Shown piece by piece: positions 17,501 to 27,028 of a stretch of 64,000 nucleotides of DNA. The notes beneath the pieces are model-generated. The model saw only the letters and a list, made by a program, of their open reading frames with translations. It ran no database searches and was not told where the DNA came from. A program made the translations under genes and the position numbers. Source of the stretch: Streptococcus urinalis 2285-97. GTDB lineage: Bacteria; Bacillota; Bacilli; Lactobacillales; Streptococcaceae. Within the stretch, counting starts at the first letter, position 1, and every line of letters starts with the position of its first letter. The stretch spans positions 1,254,001 through 1,318,000 of the forward strand of contig NZ_AEUZ02000001.1 in assembly GCF_000188055.2 (NCBI RefSeq), given 5' to 3'.

Positions 17501-18543
17501 TTATGATTCAACGATAACTAAAGATTTTATCGCTTCACGTTTATCCATTGCTTCATATGCCTTTTGAATATCATCTAAGGCAAAAGACTTAGTAAAAACA
17601 AGACCTGGATTAATCTCATGATTTAATACAGCTTCTAAGAGAACCGTTTTATCAAAAGTTGTAACTGATGCAACGCCTCCGCGAAGACCAATATTTTTCC
17701 AGAATAAATTATTAGTATTCATTTCTGGATTTTGAGGTATCCAAACACGTCCAACAACTGCACCAGGTCTAGCAATTTGAACAGCAGTTTCAACAGACTG
17801 CTCAGTACCAACACATTCTAAAATAGCGTCTGCTCCTGCTTGATTGGTTAAATCTAAAACACGTTTTACAGCTTCATCTCCACGTTCTTCTACAATATCT
17901 GTTGCACCAAAAGTTAAAGCTAATTCTTGTCTATCCTTATGACGACTCATAGCAATAATACGCTTAGCACCTAACATTTTAGCTGCAATAACGCCACAAA
18001 GACCAACTGCTCCATCACCCATGACAACTACAGCATCACCCTCTTTAACTTCTGCTGTTGAAGCAGCGTGGTAACCTGTCGCCATTACATCTGATAATGT
18101 GAGTAGAGAGTTTAGTGTCTCATCATCATATTCAGAAGGTTGACCAGGAATTTTGACTAAAGCCCAATTGGCATTAGTACAGCGAAGGTATTGACCTTGA
18201 TAGCCTACATTTTTCGCAGCTTGATGATTTTTGTACAATTACCATCAAACCCAGCCTTACAAGATGGGCATTGTCCGCAACCATGTGTAAAAGGAACAAT
18301 AACAAAGTCACCTTTTGAAACTTCAGTTACCTTAGAACCAACTTCTTCTACAATACCAATAGCTTCATGACCCGCGAAAGAACCACTTTCACGCTTTGAA
18401 ATACCACGATACCACCATAAATCTGAACCACAGACACAAGCTCTAACTATCTTGATAATAGCATCTGTTTCTTGCTCAATAACTGGCATCGGTGCATCAG
18501 TTATAACCATTTTTCCTGGTTCAATAAATGTAGCAACTTTCAT
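17501..18543 (-). pseudogene. Zinc-dependent alcohol dehydrogenase, frameshifted
   Basis: From ATG 18543 (MKVATFIEPGKM; SD AGAGG) the frame shows CGSDLWWYRG and GHEAIGIVEEVG catalytic zinc ligands and the structural zinc cysteines CGQCPSCKAGFDGNC, then loses register after about residue 107. The second frame from about 18235 continues NHQAAKNVGYQGQYLRC with the Rossmann motif GDGAVGLCGVIAAK. Adding one A to the A5 tract (complement of 18228–18232) restores a 347-residue enzyme. It heads the adh–merR–cupin–CMD unit behind a MerR-type promoter. Confidence 0.85.
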
Positions 18544-18568
18544 AACCATACCTCTTTTCTATAACTTT

Positions 18569-18599
18569 ATTATAACTCTTAGAGTTCACTTCAAGTCAA
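18569..18599 (-). promoter_or_regulatory. MerR-type promoter of the adh–merR operon
   Basis: TTGACT (18594–18599) and TATAAT (18569–18574) are 19 bases apart instead of 17. The spacer carries the dyad CTTGAAGTGAACTCTAAG. MerR-family activators require such overlong spacers and untwist them. Confidence 0.85.
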
Positions 18600-18657
18600 G
18601 AAAAAACTTAAAATTTTTGAAAATTAAACACTTACTAAAATTTAGGCAAAATGCTTA

Positions 18658-19512
18658 TTATTTTCCACTAAAAACTGGAAGATTAGAAAATTCACCATAA
18701 TCTTCGAATACAAGTGATTTTAGTGTTGACATGTCTTCATCACTAATAACAAAATCAAATTCTAAATTAGAATTTAAATGTTCTTTACTAGAAGCTTTTG
18801 GTAAAACAATCAAATCTAATTGGAGCAAATATTGAATGCATAACTGGGCAACACTGAATCCATATTTTTCAGCCATCTTTTGGATACCATCTGATTTCAA
18901 TGCTTGTCCATGTGCAATTGGTGAATAAGCTTCAACTTGGATATCCTTACTTTGGCAGTAGTCAATTAAGTCAAAAGGTGTGTTTCCGATATGAGCTAAA
19001 ATCTGATTAACAGCAGGCTTAACATGACCATTTTTCAAAATATTATCTAAGTCTTTTTCAAAAAAGTTTGAAACGCCAATCGATTTGACCTTTCCAGCTT
19101 TTTGTGCATCTTCTAAAGCTTTCCAAGCTTCTAGATTTCCTTGATCAAAATTTTTATCTGTTTCACGCCATTCATTCCATGGTTGTGGACTATGAATAAT
19201 CATTAAGTCAAGGTATTCAAGTCCTAAGTCTTCTAAAGATTGATCAATTGATTTTGCAGCACTTTCGTAATCTTTATGTTCAGCAGCAATTTTTGTCGTA
19301 ACAAATAATGACTCACGCGCAATACCAGATTCTTTGATACCCTTACCAACACCTTTTTCATTGCCATAAGCTTGTGCCGTATCAATATGACGATACCCCA
19401 ATTCGATAGCATCTTTGACAACTTGAACTACCTTATCATTATCAATCATCCATGTTCCCAAACCTAAAGTTGGTATTTTATGACTGTCATTTAAAGTTTT
19501 GATATCTGTCAT
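18658..19512 (-). CDS. Aldo/keto reductase
   Basis: 284-residue AKR with the full catalytic tetrad: Asp in HIDTAQAY, Tyr in AYGNE, Lys in VTTKI and His in MIIHSP; cofactor-binding LPKASS near the C-terminus. It resembles the 2,5-diketo-gluconate reductase/YvgN group of NADPH-dependent carbonyl reductases that detoxify methylglyoxal and other aldehydes. The start ATG 19512 follows AAGGAAAT. Its own promoter has the same MerR-type 19-base spacer as the adh promoter, so it belongs to the same regulon. Intact. Confidence 0.92.
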   Translation of the reverse strand: MTDIKTLNDSHKIPTLGLGTWMIDNDKVVQVVKDAIELGYRHIDTAQAYGNEKGVGKGIKESGIARESLFVTTKIAAEHKDYESAAKSIDQSLEDLGLEYLDLMIIHSPQPWNEWRETDKNFDQGNLEAWKALEDAQKAGKVKSIGVSNFFEKDLDNILKNGHVKPAVNQILAHIGNTPFDLIDYCQSKDIQVEAYSPIAHGQALKSDGIQKMAEKYGFSVAQLCIQYLLQLDLIVLPKASSKEHLNSNLEFDFVISDEDMSTLKSLVFEDYGEFSNLPVFSGK

Positions 19513-19544
19513 GATTATTTCCTTCTTTCATTAATACTAGCTTT

Positions 19545-19575
19545 ATCTTAACACTTAAAGTTAACTATAAGTCAA
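19545..19575 (-). promoter_or_regulatory. MerR-type promoter of the aldo/keto reductase
   Basis: TTGACT (19570–19575) and TAAGAT (19545–19550) with a 19-base spacer carrying CTTATAGTTAACTTTAAG, closely matching the dyad in the adh promoter. Confidence 0.85.
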
Positions 19576-19585
19576 GAAAAAAGTA

Positions 19586-19611
19586 AAAACTAACATTACT
19601 TTGTTAGTTTT
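19586..19611 (-). terminator. Terminator of the hydrolase pseudogene
   Basis: AAAACTAACA and TGTTAGTTTT form a 10-bp stem that overlaps the original (frameshift-corrected) stop codon at 19596–19598. Confidence 0.8.
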
Positions 19612-20740
19612 CGACGACTTTGAAATAATTTTTCTTTTAAACCTTGTAAACGACGTCCTGTAAAAGCAAACAGTAACTGTTGAAGACAATCTTTCATAAT
19701 AGCTTTTTTGACAGGTTCAATGTGGTTAAAAGAATAGATAATTCTCACTAATTTTAAATAGGAATCCTCATCGACATAAAAACCATTTAAAGAGGTAAGA
19801 CCACCTTTTTCTAGAACATCAAAAAAGTATCAACAATCAATTTTAATTCTTGTTTTGATAATACCTTTATCCACTCACTAAATGTGTACTCTAAATTCAA
19901 ACTAAGTGAAGATAATTGACTAGCTTTTGAAAAATAAGCATTTGTCGTCACTAACCAATTGGTCATGGCATGTTGCATAATTCCCGATGATAAAGAAGCA
20001 ACAATCTTTGGTGTCACATCATGATAGAGCATGACACCCACAATAGACTCTTGTGGTATATAACGGTATATTTTATGCCTTATTCGGAGATAAGCTTCGC
20101 TATGAATTGCTGTTTCACTTATCCCTGGTGAATCATATAAATAAAGTGATGAAATTTGGTTTTGCTCTGATTTACTTAAACGAGTCATAGTATATAAAGC
20201 AAGATTACCACCTTTTGAATGACCACTCAATACAAAATGAGAATTCGTCTCACTCGCGAGAATTGTTTTTACAAATCCTATTGCTGAGCGATGTGATGCA
20301 ATTTCTGTTTGATAGGTTAGCTGAAAATCTTCTTTCCAACCAATTATTGTATCGTCAGTTCCTCTAAATACAATTTGTTGATGTGATAGTCTAGGGATAC
20401 TGAAAACCATTGCAGCAAATTGTTTATCATATTCAGGATTTGTTTCACTGACATAGTGTGATAAGGTCAAATCTTCAAATCTAATTGAATCTCTAAACTG
20501 TTCTAATAAAATTTGCCTTTCTTTAGTCACTAGAAAGTGATTGGAAAATACCAATTGCTTATCCTGTGAGATAATTGCCTTTAAGGTAGTTGTAAAAGAG
20601 TCATTTAACCCTTCAATATTGAGTAACTCAAAAGGTATGTAGCCTAGTTCGTTTAAACAAGCGATATCTAATTCATTAAATCTTAACTCTGAGAACGATT
20701 TATGTTTATTCTCTTTAAGGTAATCTAAAATTGTTGCCAT
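19596..20740 (-). pseudogene. Mbeg1-like/DUF2974 alpha/beta hydrolase, frameshifted near the C-terminus
   Basis: The main frame (309 codons, start 20740) has the nucleophile elbow VLSGHSKGGNLALY and ends early at FLMF. Position 19821–19826 is a run of six T's in the gene; adding one T lets the reading continue as VDTFFDVLEKGGLTSLNG and run to TAA at 19596–19598, adding about 75 residues that end QSRRKLTK. The terminator sits exactly at that corrected stop, supporting the longer version as ancestral. The catalytic core is intact, so the truncated protein may still fold. Substrate unknown; family annotated as lipase-like. Confidence 0.75.
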
Positions 20741-20748
20741 ATCTTTTA

Positions 20749-21219
20749 TTAATCTTGAAGAAGCAATTCCATTTGTGTTTGCTGTGGTTTAAAACCTAAA
20801 TGATCATAAAAATCATAAGCCGAAGTATTATCATTCCAAACATTAAGAGTCAGTGAACTACATTCCCATTCTCTAGCAAGATTTTTAGCAAAATTACACA
20901 ATTGTTGTCCAATTCGTTGTCCTCTTGCTGAGCTATCAACACACAAATCTTCGATAAAGAGGCGCTTACTTGGATAGCGAACAGGACTATCTGATACTTT
21001 TATTAATAAGAAAAGATGCCCTAATACTTGGTCATTTTCATCGACATAAACATATATTGGCTCTTCTTGTTTGACAATTATTTCTTTTAATTCTTCATGT
21101 GTAAACTTAGTAGCATAATCTTTAAAGATATCAGGTCTAACTTGGTGATGGACATGACATACCTGTCTTAATAATTGCAAAATGGCTTTTGTATCTTTTT
21201 CTTGAGCTAAACGAATCAT
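20749..21219 (-). CDS. GNAT-family N-acetyltransferase
   Basis: 156 residues with GNAT core: FIEDLCVDSSARGQRIGQQL (beta-4 and acetyl-CoA pyrophosphate loop) and NVWNDNTSAYDFYDHLGFK. Target unknown. It sits 8 bases upstream of the hydrolase pseudogene and 13 bases downstream of the HD hydrolase gene, suggesting a transcript msrB-independent of lepA: HD–GNAT–hydrolase. Confidence 0.85.
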   Translation of the reverse strand: MIRLAQEKDTKAILQLLRQVCHVHHQVRPDIFKDYATKFTHEELKEIIVKQEEPIYVYVDENDQVLGHLFLLIKVSDSPVRYPSKRLFIEDLCVDSSARGQRIGQQLCNFAKNLAREWECSSLTLNVWNDNTSAYDFYDHLGFKPQQTQMELLLQD

Positions 21220-21232
21220 AATAGTATCACCT

Positions 21233-21883
21233 CTATTTTTTTCCTTCCCATTCTAAATAAAATTCTTCTAAATAGCTTTCCATAAATTGATGCCTACGAT
21301 TAGCTAATAACTTGGCATAGTCCGTGTTCATTAAATCTTTTAATTTAAGAAGTTTTTCATAAAAATGCATGATGGCAGTATCTTGACCATTACGATATTC
21401 CTCAAACGTCAGATTTTCACGAGCATGTTTTGTAGGGTCATGAATTAATCTCCCTTTATATCCAGAGTATGCCATACATCTTGCTATACCTATTGCACCA
21501 ATAGCATCTAATCTATCGGCATCTTGCACAACTTTTGATTCTAAGGAAGTTATCGGATTGCCATGACCTCCTTTGTAAGAAATGCTTGTGATTATAGATA
21601 TTATTGCATCTTCTTGATTTTTTTCAAGCTGACAAAGGCTTAGCCAATTCTTAACATCTTGAAGAGCTTGTGAAGTATCACTAACTAATTTATCATCAAT
21701 CATATCATGCAAAAGTGCAGCCATTTCACAAATAAATAAATCAGCGTCTTCCTTAATTGCAATTACCTTTGCTAATTTAGCAACTCGTTCAATATGAAAC
21801 CAATCATGTCCACTAGTGTCATTTGACAGTTCCTGTCTTACCCAGTTACTCGTTTTAGCAATAATCTCTTCTTGATTGTGCAT
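21233..21883 (-). CDS. HD-domain phosphohydrolase (YedJ/YpgQ-like)
   Basis: 216-residue HD protein. Metal ligands are seen in SGHDWFHIERV (first His), ALLHDMIDDK (the HD pair) and QDADRLDAIGAIGIARCM (distal Asp). This arrangement matches YedJ/YpgQ-type proteins, some of which are nucleotide pyrophosphohydrolases; the substrate here is not known. Downstream is a GNAT gene (13 bases); upstream is msrB (16 bases), all on the minus strand. Confidence 0.85.
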   Translation of the reverse strand: MHNQEEIIAKTSNWVRQELSNDTSGHDWFHIERVAKLAKVIAIKEDADLFICEMAALLHDMIDDKLVSDTSQALQDVKNWLSLCQLEKNQEDAIISIITSISYKGGHGNPITSLESKVVQDADRLDAIGAIGIARCMAYSGYKGRLIHDPTKHARENLTFEEYRNGQDTAIMHFYEKLLKLKDLMNTDYAKLLANRRHQFMESYLEEFYLEWEGKK

Positions 21884-21899
21884 TCGTCTCTACCCTCTT

Positions 21900-22331
21900 T
21901 TAATCAAATAATGTTAGATACTCTTGATACCCTTTTTCTGCCATTTCTTCATAAGGAACAAAGGTTAGAGCCGCAGAATTTATACAATAACGTAAACCAC
22001 CTTTATCACTTGGACCATCATTAAAAACATGACCTAAATGTGAGTCAGCTTGACGACTTCTTACTTCTACACGTCTCATACCATAGGAGCTATCATCATG
22101 ATTTGTGACCATTCGATTGTCAATGGGTTTTGTGAAAGCAGGCCATCCACATCCTGATTGAAATTTATCAATAGATGAAAACAATACTTCTCCACTCACT
22201 TTATCAACATAAATGCCTTTTTCAAAGAAATTGTCATATTGACCTGAAAACGCGGGTTCTGTTGCCGCATTTTGGGTTACTTGATAAGATAAATCACCAA
22301 TACGTTTTTTTAAATCTTCTTTTGATTCCAT
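21900..22331 (-). CDS. msrB: Peptide-methionine (R)-S-oxide reductase
   Basis: Repairs R-methionine sulfoxide in proteins. 143 residues; catalytic Cys in RYCINSAAL (C-terminal) and the substrate-binding [10 protein letters not shown] are visible. The zinc CxxC pairs found in many MsrB proteins are absent, as usual in streptococci. No MsrA domain is fused. It lies downstream of the lepA terminator and upstream of the HD gene, so it starts its own short operon. Confidence 0.93.
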   Translation of the reverse strand: MESKEDLKKRIGDLSYQVTQNAATEPAFSGQYDNFFEKGIYVDKVSGEVLFSSIDKFQSGCGWPAFTKPIDNRMVTNHDDSSYGMRRVEVRSRQADSHLGHVFNDGPSDKGGLRYCINSAALTFVPYEEMAEKGYQEYLTLFD

Positions 22332-22396
22332 CTTTTACTCCTTATTCTTTTTTCTTATTGTACCAAATTCTTTTTCAGAAGACAGAAAATGGCATA

Positions 22397-22429
22397 AAAA
22401 AAGAGCTTAGATTAGCTAAACTCTTTATT
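22397..22429 (-). terminator. Terminator of lepA
   Basis: On the minus strand AAAGAG-T-TTAG pairs with CTAA-G-CTCTTT, followed by seven T's; it overlaps the end of lepA. Confidence 0.8.
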
Positions 22430-24257
22430 TTTTAGGTTCCTCATCCATTGATAAAACACTTAAGAAAGCTTCTTGAGGAACTTCTACAGACCCAATGGCT
22501 TTCATTCGTTTCTTACCAGCTTTTTGTTTTTCAAGTAGCTTACGCTTACGTGATACATCACCACCATAACATTTTGCCAAAACATTTTTGCGTAAGGCTT
22601 TGATATCAGATCTGGCAACAATTTTTTGACCAATTGCTGCTTGTATTGGAACTTCAAATTGCTGACGTGGAATAATTTTTTTCAATTTATCGACAATTAA
22701 TTTTCCACGTTCATAGGCAAATTCCTTATGTACAATAAAACTCAAAGCATCAACTTTATCGCCATTTAATAGGATATCCATTTTAACTAATTGGGAACGA
22801 CGATACTCAGAGATTTCATAATCAAAGCTAGCATAACCTCTTGTTGATGATTTTAATTTATCGAAGAAATCAAAAACAATTTCAGCGAGTGGAATGTGAT
22901 AGATAACATTGACACGATTATCATCTATATAATCCATAGTGACAAAATCACCACGTTTGCGCTGTGCTAATTCCATAACAGCTCCCACAAATTCTTGAGG
23001 GACCATTATTTGAGCTTTAACATATGGTTCTTCAATATAATCAACTCTTGTTGGGTCTGGAAATTCAGATGGATTTGAGACTTCTAGCATCTCACCATCA
23101 GTTGTATTGACATGATAAACAACAGAAGGTGCTGTCATGATCAAGTCAATATTAAATTCACGCTCCAAACGTTCTTGGATAACATCCATGTGTAATAAGC
23201 CTAAAAAACCACATCTAAACCCAAAACCTAAAGCTTGTGATGTCTCAGGTTCAAACTGTAAGCTGGCATCATTTAATTGTAATTTTTCAAGAGCTTCTCT
23301 TAAATCATTGTATTTATTTGATTCAATTGGATATAGGCCAGCAAAAACCATAGGATTCATCTGCTTATAACCATCAAGTGCTTCTTTAGCAGGATTATCA
23401 GCCAGAGTGATTGTGTCACCAACACGAGTATCAGCAACGGTCTTGATTGAAGCAGCAATATAACCGACATCCCCTGTTGCTAAGAAATCACGTCCAATTG
23501 CTTTTGGAGTAAAAATACCAACTTCAGTGACAATAAATGTTTTACCATTTGACATCATTTGAATCGTATCACCAGGTTTGACCATACCATTTACGATACG
23601 AACTTGAAGAATAACACCACGATAAGCATCATAGACAGAGTCAAAAATCAATGCTTGTAATGGAGCATCAATGTCACCAGTTGGTGCCGGTACTTTTTCA
23701 ACAATCTGCTCTAAAATCTCTTCTATTCCGATACCCGCTTTAGCTGAAGCTAATACTGCTTCTGAGGCATCTAGACCGATAACATCTTCAACTTCAGTTC
23801 GAACACGTTCTGGATCTGCTGCTGGTAAATCAATCTTATTGATAACAGGAAGAATCTCTAAGTCATTATCTAAGGCTAAATAAACATTAGCTAGTGTTTG
23901 AGCTTCTATGCCCTGTGCAGCATCCACAACTAAAACAGCACCTTCACATGCGGCAAGTGAGCGAGATACCTCATAAGTAAAATCAACATGCCCTGGCGTG
24001 TCAATTAGATGAAAGATATAAGTTTCTCCATCTTTTGCTTTATAATTGAGTTCGATAGCATTAAGCTTGATTGTAATACCACGTTCTCTCTCAAGATCCA
24101 TAGAATCAAGTAATTGAGCCTGCATTTCACGACTTGAAACAGTTTCTGTTTTTTCTAAAATTCTGTCCGCCAAGGTTGATTTTCCGTGATCAATATGAGC
24201 AATAATGGAGAAATTTCTGATTTTCTCTTGGCGTTTTTTCAATTCTGCACTATTCAT
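22425..24257 (-). CDS. lepA: Elongation factor 4 (LepA)
   Basis: Ribosome-dependent GTPase thought to aid stalled or mispositioned ribosomes. 610 residues, full length. G domain [14 protein letters not shown] (near 19), RGITIK switch [15 protein letters not shown]; then domains II, III and V and the LepA-specific C-terminal domain ([21 protein letters not shown]). Promoter: TGA-TATAAT (complement of 24291–24299) about 35 bases upstream. Single-gene unit ended by its own terminator. Confidence 0.97.
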   Translation of the reverse strand: MNSAELKKRQEKIRNFSIIAHIDHGKSTLADRILEKTETVSSREMQAQLLDSMDLERERGITIKLNAIELNYKAKDGETYIFHLIDTPGHVDFTYEVSRSLAACEGAVLVVDAAQGIEAQTLANVYLALDNDLEILPVINKIDLPAADPERVRTEVEDVIGLDASEAVLASAKAGIGIEEILEQIVEKVPAPTGDIDAPLQALIFDSVYDAYRGVILQVRIVNGMVKPGDTIQMMSNGKTFIVTEVGIFTPKAIGRDFLATGDVGYIAASIKTVADTRVGDTITLADNPAKEALDGYKQMNPMVFAGLYPIESNKYNDLREALEKLQLNDASLQFEPETSQALGFGFRCGFLGLLHMDVIQERLEREFNIDLIMTAPSVVYHVNTTDGEMLEVSNPSEFPDPTRVDYIEEPYVKAQIMVPQEFVGAVMELAQRKRGDFVTMDYIDDNRVNVIYHIPLAEIVFDFFDKLKSSTRGYASFDYEISEYRRSQLVKMDILLNGDKVDALSFIVHKEFAYERGKLIVDKLKKIIPRQQFEVPIQAAIGQKIVARSDIKALRKNVLAKCYGGDVSRKRKLLEKQKAGKKRMKAIGSVEVPQEAFLSVLSMDEEPKK

Positions 24258-24290
24258 TAGTTTTTCCTATACTTTTTTGTCTTAGTTTTT

Positions 24291-24299
24291 ATTATATCA
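24291..24299 (-). promoter_or_regulatory. Extended -10 promoter of lepA
   Basis: Minus strand TGA-TATAAT, about 34 bases before the lepA start; a clear -35 is lacking, and the ndk terminator stem lies just upstream. Confidence 0.55.
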
Positions 24300-24322
24300 A
24301 AAAAAATAGGCCTTTGCCTATC
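24297..24322 (-). terminator. Terminator of ndk
   Basis: ATAGGC (24306–24311) pairs with GCCTAT (24316–24321) followed by eight T's on the minus strand. Confidence 0.8.
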
Positions 24323-24353
24323 TTTTCATTGATAAAATCAGCTAAATGCAAGC

Positions 24354-24806
24354 TTACTCTTGAGATTCCGTTTGATCTTTTTGGCTTTCTTCTTTACCAA
24401 ACCAAAGCTCTATCTCATTTTTGGCAGATTCTCTAGAATCCGAACCATGAACAATATTAAAGATACCACCAGTGTCACCAGGTGCTTGTCCAAAATCACC
24501 ACGGATAGTTCCTGGTAAAGCATCTTTAGGATTGGTAACGCCCATCATTGTTCTCCATGAATCAACCACACGATTACCTTTAATAATACCAATAACAACA
24601 GGTCCACTTGTCATATAAGCAACAAGTTCAGGGAAAAATGATTTTTTCACTAAAGCACTATAATGTTTTTTGAGCTGTTCTGGTGTAGCTTCTAACATAT
24701 CCAATTTCTCAATAGTAAAACCGCGTCTTTCTATACGATGGATCACTTCCCCAATAAGACCACGTTTAACACCATCAGGTTTTATCATAAAAAATGTACG
24801 TTCCAT
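24354..24806 (-). CDS. ndk: Nucleoside diphosphate kinase
   Basis: Transfers the gamma phosphate between nucleoside tri- and diphosphates by a phospho-histidine intermediate. 150 residues; ATP-binding [11 protein letters not shown] near the N-terminus and active His120 in NIVHGSDS. The loop between GTIRGDF and NIVHG ([11 protein letters not shown]) is a few residues longer than in E. coli Ndk, and the C-terminal 15 residues are a charged, Q/E-rich tail. Transcribed alone from an extended -10 promoter. Intact. Confidence 0.95.
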   Translation of the reverse strand: MERTFFMIKPDGVKRGLIGEVIHRIERRGFTIEKLDMLEATPEQLKKHYSALVKKSFFPELVAYMTSGPVVIGIIKGNRVVDSWRTMMGVTNPKDALPGTIRGDFGQAPGDTGGIFNIVHGSDSRESAKNEIELWFGKEESQKDQTESQE

Positions 24807-24831
24807 AAGTAAACCTCTCGTTTTTTCTTAC

Positions 24832-24840
24832 ATTATAGCA
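24832..24840 (-). promoter_or_regulatory. Extended -10 promoter of ndk
   Basis: Minus strand TGC-TATAAT, 26 bases before the ndk start, with AGAGGT as ribosome-binding site. Confidence 0.6.
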
Positions 24841-24881
24841 TTATTCAAAAATATTCTAATGAAAAAACCTTTAAAGTTAGT

Positions 24882-25508
24882 CTAAAACTTAACATTTTTC
24901 TTCTTTAAATAGGCTAAAAATCCAAAAATGATTTCATAAAAAAGGAAAAATAACATAAAGCAATGACTAAAGAATCTTTCAGGTAATATCCAAATAACAG
25001 GATCTTTTAAAGGATCAAATAACCAAGTGGAATCCCCAGGAAATAGGAATTGATGAAAAATAGTAAAAAATTGATCAAAACCAACTCCAAGTGCTATGAT
25101 TCCGATAACAATTGGAAGTAAAATTGCATACCACATTTCTTTCAAGCTTATATCAAAAAGAAATTGTTTTTTTAGTTTAAGTAACCAAGAAGTATTCATT
25201 ATGGTCAAGATAAGAAAAACTACCTGTGTTAAATGAAACAGATGTTTAACATCTTTAAAGTGTTTCAGTCCATTTGCTGAAGACTTAAAATTTGCCATTA
25301 TCAAGTATTGATGAAATGGATTAGTCAAATAGGACATCAATTGGTTAAAATTATACCCAATAGTGTCTTTTTCCAAGTAAACGACAGATTCTAACTTCAG
25401 AAAACTGATTTCAAAAGGATAGATTAGCCAAGCTAAATAAATGGTTAGCAAGATAGCTAAAGATAGACCCCACAACCATATACTTAGACCTTTAAAAATC
25501 TTTATCAT
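24882..25508 (-). CDS. TIGR01906-family integral membrane protein
   Basis: About 208 residues with an N-terminal membrane segment, a large extracytoplasmic region, and three more hydrophobic segments. The family is restricted largely to Firmicutes and has no known function. I take ATG 25508, which overlaps the stop of the upstream HAD gene by four bases (ATGA), rather than the GTG at 25517. It is the last gene of the hemW–thioesterase–HAD–TIGR01906 operon, a conserved streptococcal order. Confidence 0.75.
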   Translation of the reverse strand: MIKIFKGLSIWLWGLSLAILLTIYLAWLIYPFEISFLKLESVVYLEKDTIGYNFNQLMSYLTNPFHQYLIMANFKSSANGLKHFKDVKHLFHLTQVVFLILTIMNTSWLLKLKKQFLFDISLKEMWYAILLPIVIGIIALGVGFDQFFTIFHQFLFPGDSTWLFDPLKDPVIWILPERFFSHCFMLFFLFYEIIFGFLAYLKKKNVKF

Positions 25509-26269
25509 AGTTGCCACTCATCTAAGCTAGCAATAACATGACTTGGCTTAATAGGTAAATTTGGAACTTCTTCAGGACTTGTAAAACCAGTTGTCACTAA
25601 GATAGTATCAATATCATTTTGAATTCCTGCCATTATATCTGTCAAATAGTTATCACCAACCATCACAGCTCTTTCTCTTTTGACATCTAATATTTCTAAA
25701 GATTTATTCATAATGATAGCATTAGGTTTTCCGATATAAACTGGCTTCACTCTAGTAGCTGCTTCTATTAATGCATTGATCGAACCAGCACCTGGAAGTA
25801 ACCCTCTTTCAGTTGGGATATTTAAATCTGGATTTGTCCCAATAAATAAAGCACCTTTTTGAATTGCTAGAGTCGCGATTGCAAGCATTTCATAAGTCAC
25901 TTGACTATCTAGTCCAACAACGACGTAAGCAGGTGATTCCGTATCTTCGACATAACCTGCTTCCATAATTGCTGATTTTAAACCTGTTTCTCCAATAACA
26001 TAAACTGTTTTTCCACGTTTCATATCATTCATGTAATCAACTGTTGCCATTGTCGCTGTATAAATCGTTTCTAACGGTGTTTCAATATTAAATTGATCAG
26101 AAAGCATGTCTTTTACCATTTTAGGTGTTCTCGTTGTATTATTTGTCACCAAAAGGTATGGTATGTTCGCTTTTTGTAATCTCTCAATAAATCGTTCGCC
26201 AGCTGGAATTCTATTTTTTCCCTTATAGATAGTTCCATCCAAATCAATTAAATATCCTGAATAGGTCAC
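25505..26269 (-). CDS. NagD-like HAD phosphatase (TIGR01457 family)
   Basis: 254-residue HAD-IIA phosphatase: motif [10 protein letters not shown] at residues 9–17, motif II VTNNTTR, and [13 protein letters not shown] as motif IV. The C2 cap of NagD/p-nitrophenylphosphatases is present. Physiological substrate unknown. It is translated with its neighbours: the acyl-ACP thioesterase ends just one base upstream, and the TIGR01906 gene overlaps its stop. Confidence 0.88.
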   Translation of the reverse strand: MTYSGYLIDLDGTIYKGKNRIPAGERFIERLQKANIPYLLVTNNTTRTPKMVKDMLSDQFNIETPLETIYTATMATVDYMNDMKRGKTVYVIGETGLKSAIMEAGYVEDTESPAYVVVGLDSQVTYEMLAIATLAIQKGALFIGTNPDLNIPTERGLLPGAGSINALIEAATRVKPVYIGKPNAIIMNKSLEILDVKRERAVMVGDNYLTDIMAGIQNDIDTILVTTGFTSPEEVPNLPIKPSHVIASLDEWQL

Positions 26270-26270
26270 C

Positions 26271-27017
26271 TTATTCCTCGCTTTTTTCTATTTCTTGCCA
26301 CTTAATTAATGCTTGAGCATTGACTTGTCCATTAGAAATAATATCATGATGACTGACATTATCTTCAAATACACATCGTGATGTCACATCTCCACCTGGT
26401 GCTACTTCTTTGACATATTTTAAAGTAATTGATTTTGGAATATGATGACATAAAAAATCAAAATTCAAAACATCAAACATCCAATCTAAATATTTACTAT
26501 TATTAACATGACCATTATGATCAATATCATAATAGCGGACATGATAATCTTTTGTCATGATATCACCATTAAGAGCATGTAATTTAGGTGCTCTTTTGAT
26601 TTTTTTAACAAATTCTGATTGATAAGGTGCTACTAAGTCATCAGGAATTTGAGCTAACTTTCTCGATTCAGGATTTAATAGAGCAAAATAGGACAATATA
26701 GAGATTAATAATTCACTGTCTAAGTCTCTTATTTCAAATTGACGGTAACAAAAGAAACGATTGTAAGTCATTGCTTCAGTTTTTATCGTTACTTCTTCTT
26801 TGAATTTAGGTAGCCTATTAATTTCTATCTCATAATCTGTTACAATCCAAACCAAATGGTAATGATCAAAAAGATATTGATCAGAACGGCCTAACATTGT
26901 TGAATGTTTCCCAGAAATAGAAATACAATAGGAAATAAGCTGTGGTAAATTGACATCATGTTTGATATCACTTAGTTCAAATGGAATGATATAATTTTCT
27001 TGGTAACTCAAACCCAT
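26271..27017 (-). CDS. Acyl-ACP thioesterase (FatA/hotdog family)
   Basis: 248 residues with two hotdog repeats: the first ends around [15 protein letters not shown], the second contains [23 protein letters not shown], the conserved D-x-N-x-H-V-NN catalytic segment of acyl-ACP thioesterases. It releases fatty acids from acyl carrier protein. It lies between hemW (11 bases) and the HAD phosphatase in a conserved operon; the link to hemW is positional, not functional as far as known. Confidence 0.88.
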   Translation of the reverse strand: MGLSYQENYIIPFELSDIKHDVNLPQLISYCISISGKHSTMLGRSDQYLFDHYHLVWIVTDYEIEINRLPKFKEEVTIKTEAMTYNRFFCYRQFEIRDLDSELLISILSYFALLNPESRKLAQIPDDLVAPYQSEFVKKIKRAPKLHALNGDIMTKDYHVRYYDIDHNGHVNNSKYLDWMFDVLNFDFLCHHIPKSITLKYVKEVAPGGDVTSRCVFEDNVSHHDIISNGQVNAQALIKWQEIEKSEE

Positions 27018-27028
27018 ATTTTTTTCCT

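Noticed and set aside
20749-22331. Toxin–antitoxin or defence islands among the small genes
   Set aside because: Each small gene has a GNAT, HD or MsrB fold with ordinary streptococcal context; no paired overlapping toxin–antitoxin signature.
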